Part shown: piece by piece, positions 4,770 to 7,004 of the stretch
Numbering within the stretch: position 1 is the first letter of the stretch
Layout of the letters: every line of letters starts with the position of its first letter
Origin: Nitrospirota bacterium
Lineage (GTDB): Bacteria > Nitrospirota > Thermodesulfovibrionia > Thermodesulfovibrionales > SM23-35
Direction of reading: 5' to 3'
DNA length: 7,004 nt
Assembly: GCA_016212245.1 (NCBI GenBank)
Contig: JACRGU010000183.1
Location: 1 to 7,004, forward strand
The notes under the pieces: model-generated
Databases searched by the model: none
What the model saw: the letters and a program-made list of their open reading frames with translations, nothing else
Told to the model about the DNA's origin: nothing
Translations under genes and position numbers: made by a program

Positions 4770-6815
4770 ATGAACTATAGATGGAAATTGCTTTCTATTC
4801 TTGCCCTTATTCTTCTGGGTCTTATCATCTATTCAAACACATACAATGCCCCTTTTGCCTTTGACGATGAGCGCATAATTGTATCAAACCTCAAAATAAG
4901 AGACTTTAGCATCTTCAAGGATATCCATAGCAGGCGGTATTTAGGTGATATAAGTTTTGCTATCAACTATTTTGCAGGAAGGCTTCAGCCATGGCATTTT
5001 CATATGACAAATATCTTTATACATATTATCTCTTCCTTGCTCGTAGGCCTCATTGTAGGTAAGACACTCCAGACTTATCGTTTTATCGGTAGATACAGAG
5101 ATAGCAGCATATTCTTTATCTCTTTTGCATCATCTCTAATATTCCTTACACACCCAATACAGACTCAGGCTGTAACATATATCTCACAGAGGTACACCTC
5201 GCTTTCTACGATGTTCTACCTCCTTTCGCTACTTCTATACATTAAGGCAAGGACAGAGAATAAAATTGCACCATATATCCTCTCAATAATATCGGCAATA
5301 GCTGCGATGAAGACAAAGGAGATAGCCTTTACACTGCCTTTTGCGATAGCGCTCTTTGAACTGCTATTCCTGCGTGCCGGATATCAGGAAAGGTTAAAAT
5401 ACCTTATTCCATTTAGTTTTACCCTCTTAATTATACCACTGAGCCTTTTAAATGTCAGTCAGGATATCGGTAATCTAATAGGAGATATCGAAGAAGCAAG
5501 CAGAGAGGCAAAGCATATATCACGCACCAGTTATCTGCTCACCCAGTTTAATGTAATTGTCACATATATAAGGCTTTTATTTTTACCGATAAACCAGAAT
5601 CTTGATTATGACTATCCTATGTATCATTCATTGTTTGATCCCCCTGTATTTCTGTCATTTCTATTTCTCTTATTGATTTTTGCTTTTGCTTTTTATCTTC
5701 TTTATCGTTCACGGTTCATGGTTCACAGTTTACGGTCTTCTGACTCACGCCTCACGCCTCACGCCTCACGCCTCACGGCATTTGGCATCTTCTGGTTTTT
5801 CCTTGCCCTTTCAGTGGAGTCGAGTATCATTCCGATAAGAGATGTAATAATGGAACACAGGCTCTACCTGCCAGCATTCGGCTTTTCCATTCTGGTCGCT
5901 GCATTCCTGCAGGATGTTTTTTCAGACAGGAAGATTAAAATTTTCCTTCTATCTGCAATTATACTTGCGCTCTCAACATCAACCTATACCAGAAATGAGG
6001 TCTGGGGTTCTGAGATTTCCCTCTGGCAGGATACTGTTAGAAAATCTCCATACAAGGCAAGGCCTCATACAAACCTTGGGGTATCCTACTTTGAAGATGG
6101 ACAGACAGACCTCGCATTTTCCGAATTTAAAAGGGCGATAGAGATAAATCCACGGGATGCAAATACGCATAATAATTTAGGGGCAATCTATGAATTAAGG
6201 GGAGAACTTGAGAAGGCAATGGAATCATATAAAACTGCATTGGATATCAACCCAAGGCTCGCAGCAGCATACAATGGTATGGGTGTAATCTACATGAGGA
6301 AGGGGCAATATGAGGAGGCGATAGAACATTTTAATAAGGCAATAAAGCTGAAACCGGCTATGGTAAAGGCATACAACAATCTCGGGAAGGCATACAGGGC
6401 GATAGGGAAGATGGATAAATCCTTTGGAGCCCTGCAGAAAGGACTCAGCATAGACCCTGATAAATACCCTGAACTGTATTCGAGCCTTGCCCTGAACTAT
6501 AGGCTTAAAGGTGATTACGAAATGGCTATTACTTATTATCTCAAATCTATAAGTCTCAGACCAAGGTCTAATGCCCCATACATAGGAACTGCTAATTTAT
6601 TCATCGAGATGAAGCGTCCTGATGCAGTAATTGACTTATTTCAGAGAATGGAAAGGCAATTCGGAAAGAGGGCTGTTATCTATTTCTGTCTCGGTATGGC
6701 ATATCAGGCTAAAGGGCTTAAGGAAGATGCAAGAAAGGCATATCTGAAGGCATATGAGCTGGAGCCGGGGAATAAAGAATTCAGGGATAAATTATACAGT
6801 CTCAAGGCAAATTAA
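4770..6815 (+). CDS. TMTC-like GT-C membrane glycosyltransferase with C-terminal TPR repeats
   Basis: A 681-residue protein resembling the TMTC family, whose animal members transfer mannose from dolichyl-phosphate mannose to proteins, and its many uncharacterised bacterial relatives. Residues 8-22 are the first membrane helix. The loop that follows has APFAFDDERI (27-36) with the Asp-Asp pair expected at the GT-C active site. Family-typical segments follow: THPIQTQAVTYISQR (127-141), KTKEIAFTLPFAIALFELLF (181-200) and MEHRLYLPAFGF (361-372). From about residue 430 to 675 there are about seven TPR units, with clear examples at PHTNLGVSYFEDGQTDLAFS (432-451) and AYNGMGVIYMRKGQYEEAIE (500-519). 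Residues 313-337 are an extra hydrophilic loop made of heptamer repeats. Start ATG is preceded by AGGA; stop TAA at 6813-6815 is 13 bp from the convergent pilin stop. Protein O-glycosylation is inferred; donor and acceptor are unknown. Confidence 0.92.
   Translation: MNYRWKLLSILALILLGLIIYSNTYNAPFAFDDERIIVSNLKIRDFSIFKDIHSRRYLGDISFAINYFAGRLQPWHFHMTNIFIHIISSLLVGLIVGKTLQTYRFIGRYRDSSIFFISFASSLIFLTHPIQTQAVTYISQRYTSLSTMFYLLSLLLYIKARTENKIAPYILSIISAIAAMKTKEIAFTLPFAIALFELLFLRAGYQERLKYLIPFSFTLLIIPLSLLNVSQDIGNLIGDIEEASREAKHISRTSYLLTQFNVIVTYIRLLFLPINQNLDYDYPMYHSLFDPPVFLSFLFLLLIFAFAFYLLYRSRFMVHSLRSSDSRLTPHASRLTAFGIFWFFLALSVESSIIPIRDVIMEHRLYLPAFGFSILVAAFLQDVFSDRKIKIFLLSAIILALSTSTYTRNEVWGSEISLWQDTVRKSPYKARPHTNLGVSYFEDGQTDLAFSEFKRAIEINPRDANTHNNLGAIYELRGELEKAMESYKTALDINPRLAAAYNGMGVIYMRKGQYEEAIEHFNKAIKLKPAMVKAYNNLGKAYRAIGKMDKSFGALQKGLSIDPDKYPELYSSLALNYRLKGDYEMAITYYLKSISLRPRSNAPYIGTANLFIEMKRPDAVIDLFQRMERQFGKRAVIYFCLGMAYQAKGLKEDARKAYLKAYELEPGNKEFRDKLYSLKAN
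5707..5734 (+). repeat. Heptamer repeat cluster D1 (GTTCACG) inside the GT-C/TPR gene
   Basis: Four units: GTTCACG, GTTCATG, GTTCACA, GTTTACG, each within one or two substitutions of GTTCACG. They encode residues 313-322 (RSRFMVHSLR), between two hydrophobic helices. A 10-bp piece (5735-5744) joins this array to cluster D2. In the reverse orientation the word would contain TGA. Confidence 0.88.
5744..5779 (+). repeat. Heptamer repeat cluster D2 (TCACGCC, about five copies) inside the GT-C/TPR gene
   Basis: TCACGCC at 5745, 5752, 5759 and 5766, then TCACGGC at 5773. The perfect 7-bp periodicity covers 5744-5777, 34 bp, the longest in the window. It encodes SRLTPHASRLTA (residues 326-337); with three frames per word the peptide itself repeats every seven residues. 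The reverse orientation contains TGA in one frame. The high identity makes it the most likely of the clusters to vary in copy number. Confidence 0.95.
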
Positions 6816-6816
6816 A

Positions 6817-6846
6817 AAGGGCCTGGGTTTACCAGGGGCCTGTTTT
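6817..6846. terminator. Bidirectional rho-independent terminator between convergent genes
   Basis: A hairpin pairs GGCC at 6820-6823 and TGG at 6824-6826 with CCA at 6832-6834 and GGCC at 6837-6840, leaving a two-G bulge and a five-base loop. On the minus strand the stem is followed by five T (the A run at 6814-6818), a good terminator for the pilin. On the plus strand it is followed by TGTTTT, a weaker one for the GT-C/TPR gene. The pilin stop codon lies in the loop. Confidence 0.65.
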
Positions 6847-7004
6847 AGTATTGGTATTGTTTATTGTTAATGTATCACCTGCCACTTTTGTGCCAGTTTT
6901 GCCAGTTGCCCGGGCTATAAAGGCGGTTGTGCGGCTACCTGAGACTGCAGTTATTTCGATCTCATAGTCGAAATTTAGACTTGAAGCGTCACCAGGGGTG
7001 AAGC
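6829..7004 (-). CDS. Probable type IV pilin-like protein, C-terminal 57 residues, truncated by the window edge
   Basis: An open frame enters from the right edge and ends at TAA (6831-6829). The visible 57 residues are rich in Thr, Gly and Ala. They read like the C-terminal beta-sheet of a type IV major pilin: YEIEITAVSGSRTTAFIARA, then GDTLTINN and the end KTGPW. Alternating polar/hydrophobic strands followed by a short Gly-Pro-Trp tail are common in pilins of delta-type and Nitrospirota bacteria. The N-terminal prepilin signal and hydrophobic helix, which would prove the family, lie outside the window. The last codons overlap the terminator hairpin, and the gene converges with the GT-C/TPR gene. 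A minor pilin or type II secretion pseudopilin is the main alternative. A frame open for its whole 57-codon length, ending at a terminator, argues it is a real gene. Confidence 0.65.
   Translation of the reverse strand, partial: FTPGDASSLNFDYEIEITAVSGSRTTAFIARATGKTGTKVAGDTLTINNTNTKTGPW

Noticed and set aside
5707..5779. CRISPR array
   Set aside because: The repeat unit is 7 bp with no unique spacers, and the array is translated as part of a gene.
5914..6170. Short open frames on both strands inside the GT-C/TPR gene (5914-6141 plus, 5979-6170 minus)
   Set aside because: Both lie wholly inside a well-supported gene whose frame encodes clear TPR sequence; they are frame shadows.
6841..7004. 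Plus-strand gene after the terminator
   Set aside because: No plus-strand start with coding potential was seen; the minus strand holds a continuous pilin-like frame across the same bases.

Overview
The window looks like the chromosome of a moderately AT-rich, Gram-negative-type environmental bacterium. It carries a type IV pilin, polyprenyl-phosphate-type glycosyltransferase machinery and nucleotide excision repair. The gene style, together with scattered 7-bp tandem words, would fit Nitrospirota or deltaproteobacterial-type lineages, but no marker here settles the taxonomy and this is a weak inference.

Layout. Four genes on the minus strand run right to left: a family 2 glycosyltransferase (4697-3777), a small class I SAM-dependent methyltransferase (3744-3184), a large membrane protein with C-terminal TPR-like helices (3171-1078), and the N-terminal 350 codons of an excinuclease UvrA (1052 to beyond base 1). 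Gaps are 32, 12 and 25 bp with no visible terminator, so they could be one transcript. A 72-bp divergent spacer (4698-4769) separates them from a plus-strand gene (4770-6815) for a TMTC-like membrane glycosyltransferase with TPR repeats. That gene converges on the last 57 codons of a probable type IV pilin on the minus strand (7004-6829). A hairpin between the two can serve as a bidirectional terminator and contains the pilin stop codon. There is no gene-free stretch longer than 300 bp.

How the genes may work together. The family 2 enzyme resembles dolichol/polyprenyl-phosphate sugar synthases. The two multi-pass GT-C-like proteins are plausible users of such lipid-linked sugars on the periplasmic side, and their TPR domains could contact protein acceptors. 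A pilin next door makes pilin or surface-protein glycosylation a reasonable but unproven hypothesis. UvrA appears functionally unrelated.

The most striking signal is a set of heptanucleotide tandem arrays lying inside three of the coding sequences: two clusters in uvrA, one in the minus-strand GT-C-like gene and one in the plus-strand GT-C/TPR gene. At least eight different 7-bp words are used. They are translated in frame into hydrophilic loop insertions, and every one is oriented so that the sense strand has no stop codon. Because 7 is not a multiple of 3, gain or loss of one unit would frameshift the host gene, so these are candidate intragenic insertion elements and possible contingency loci.
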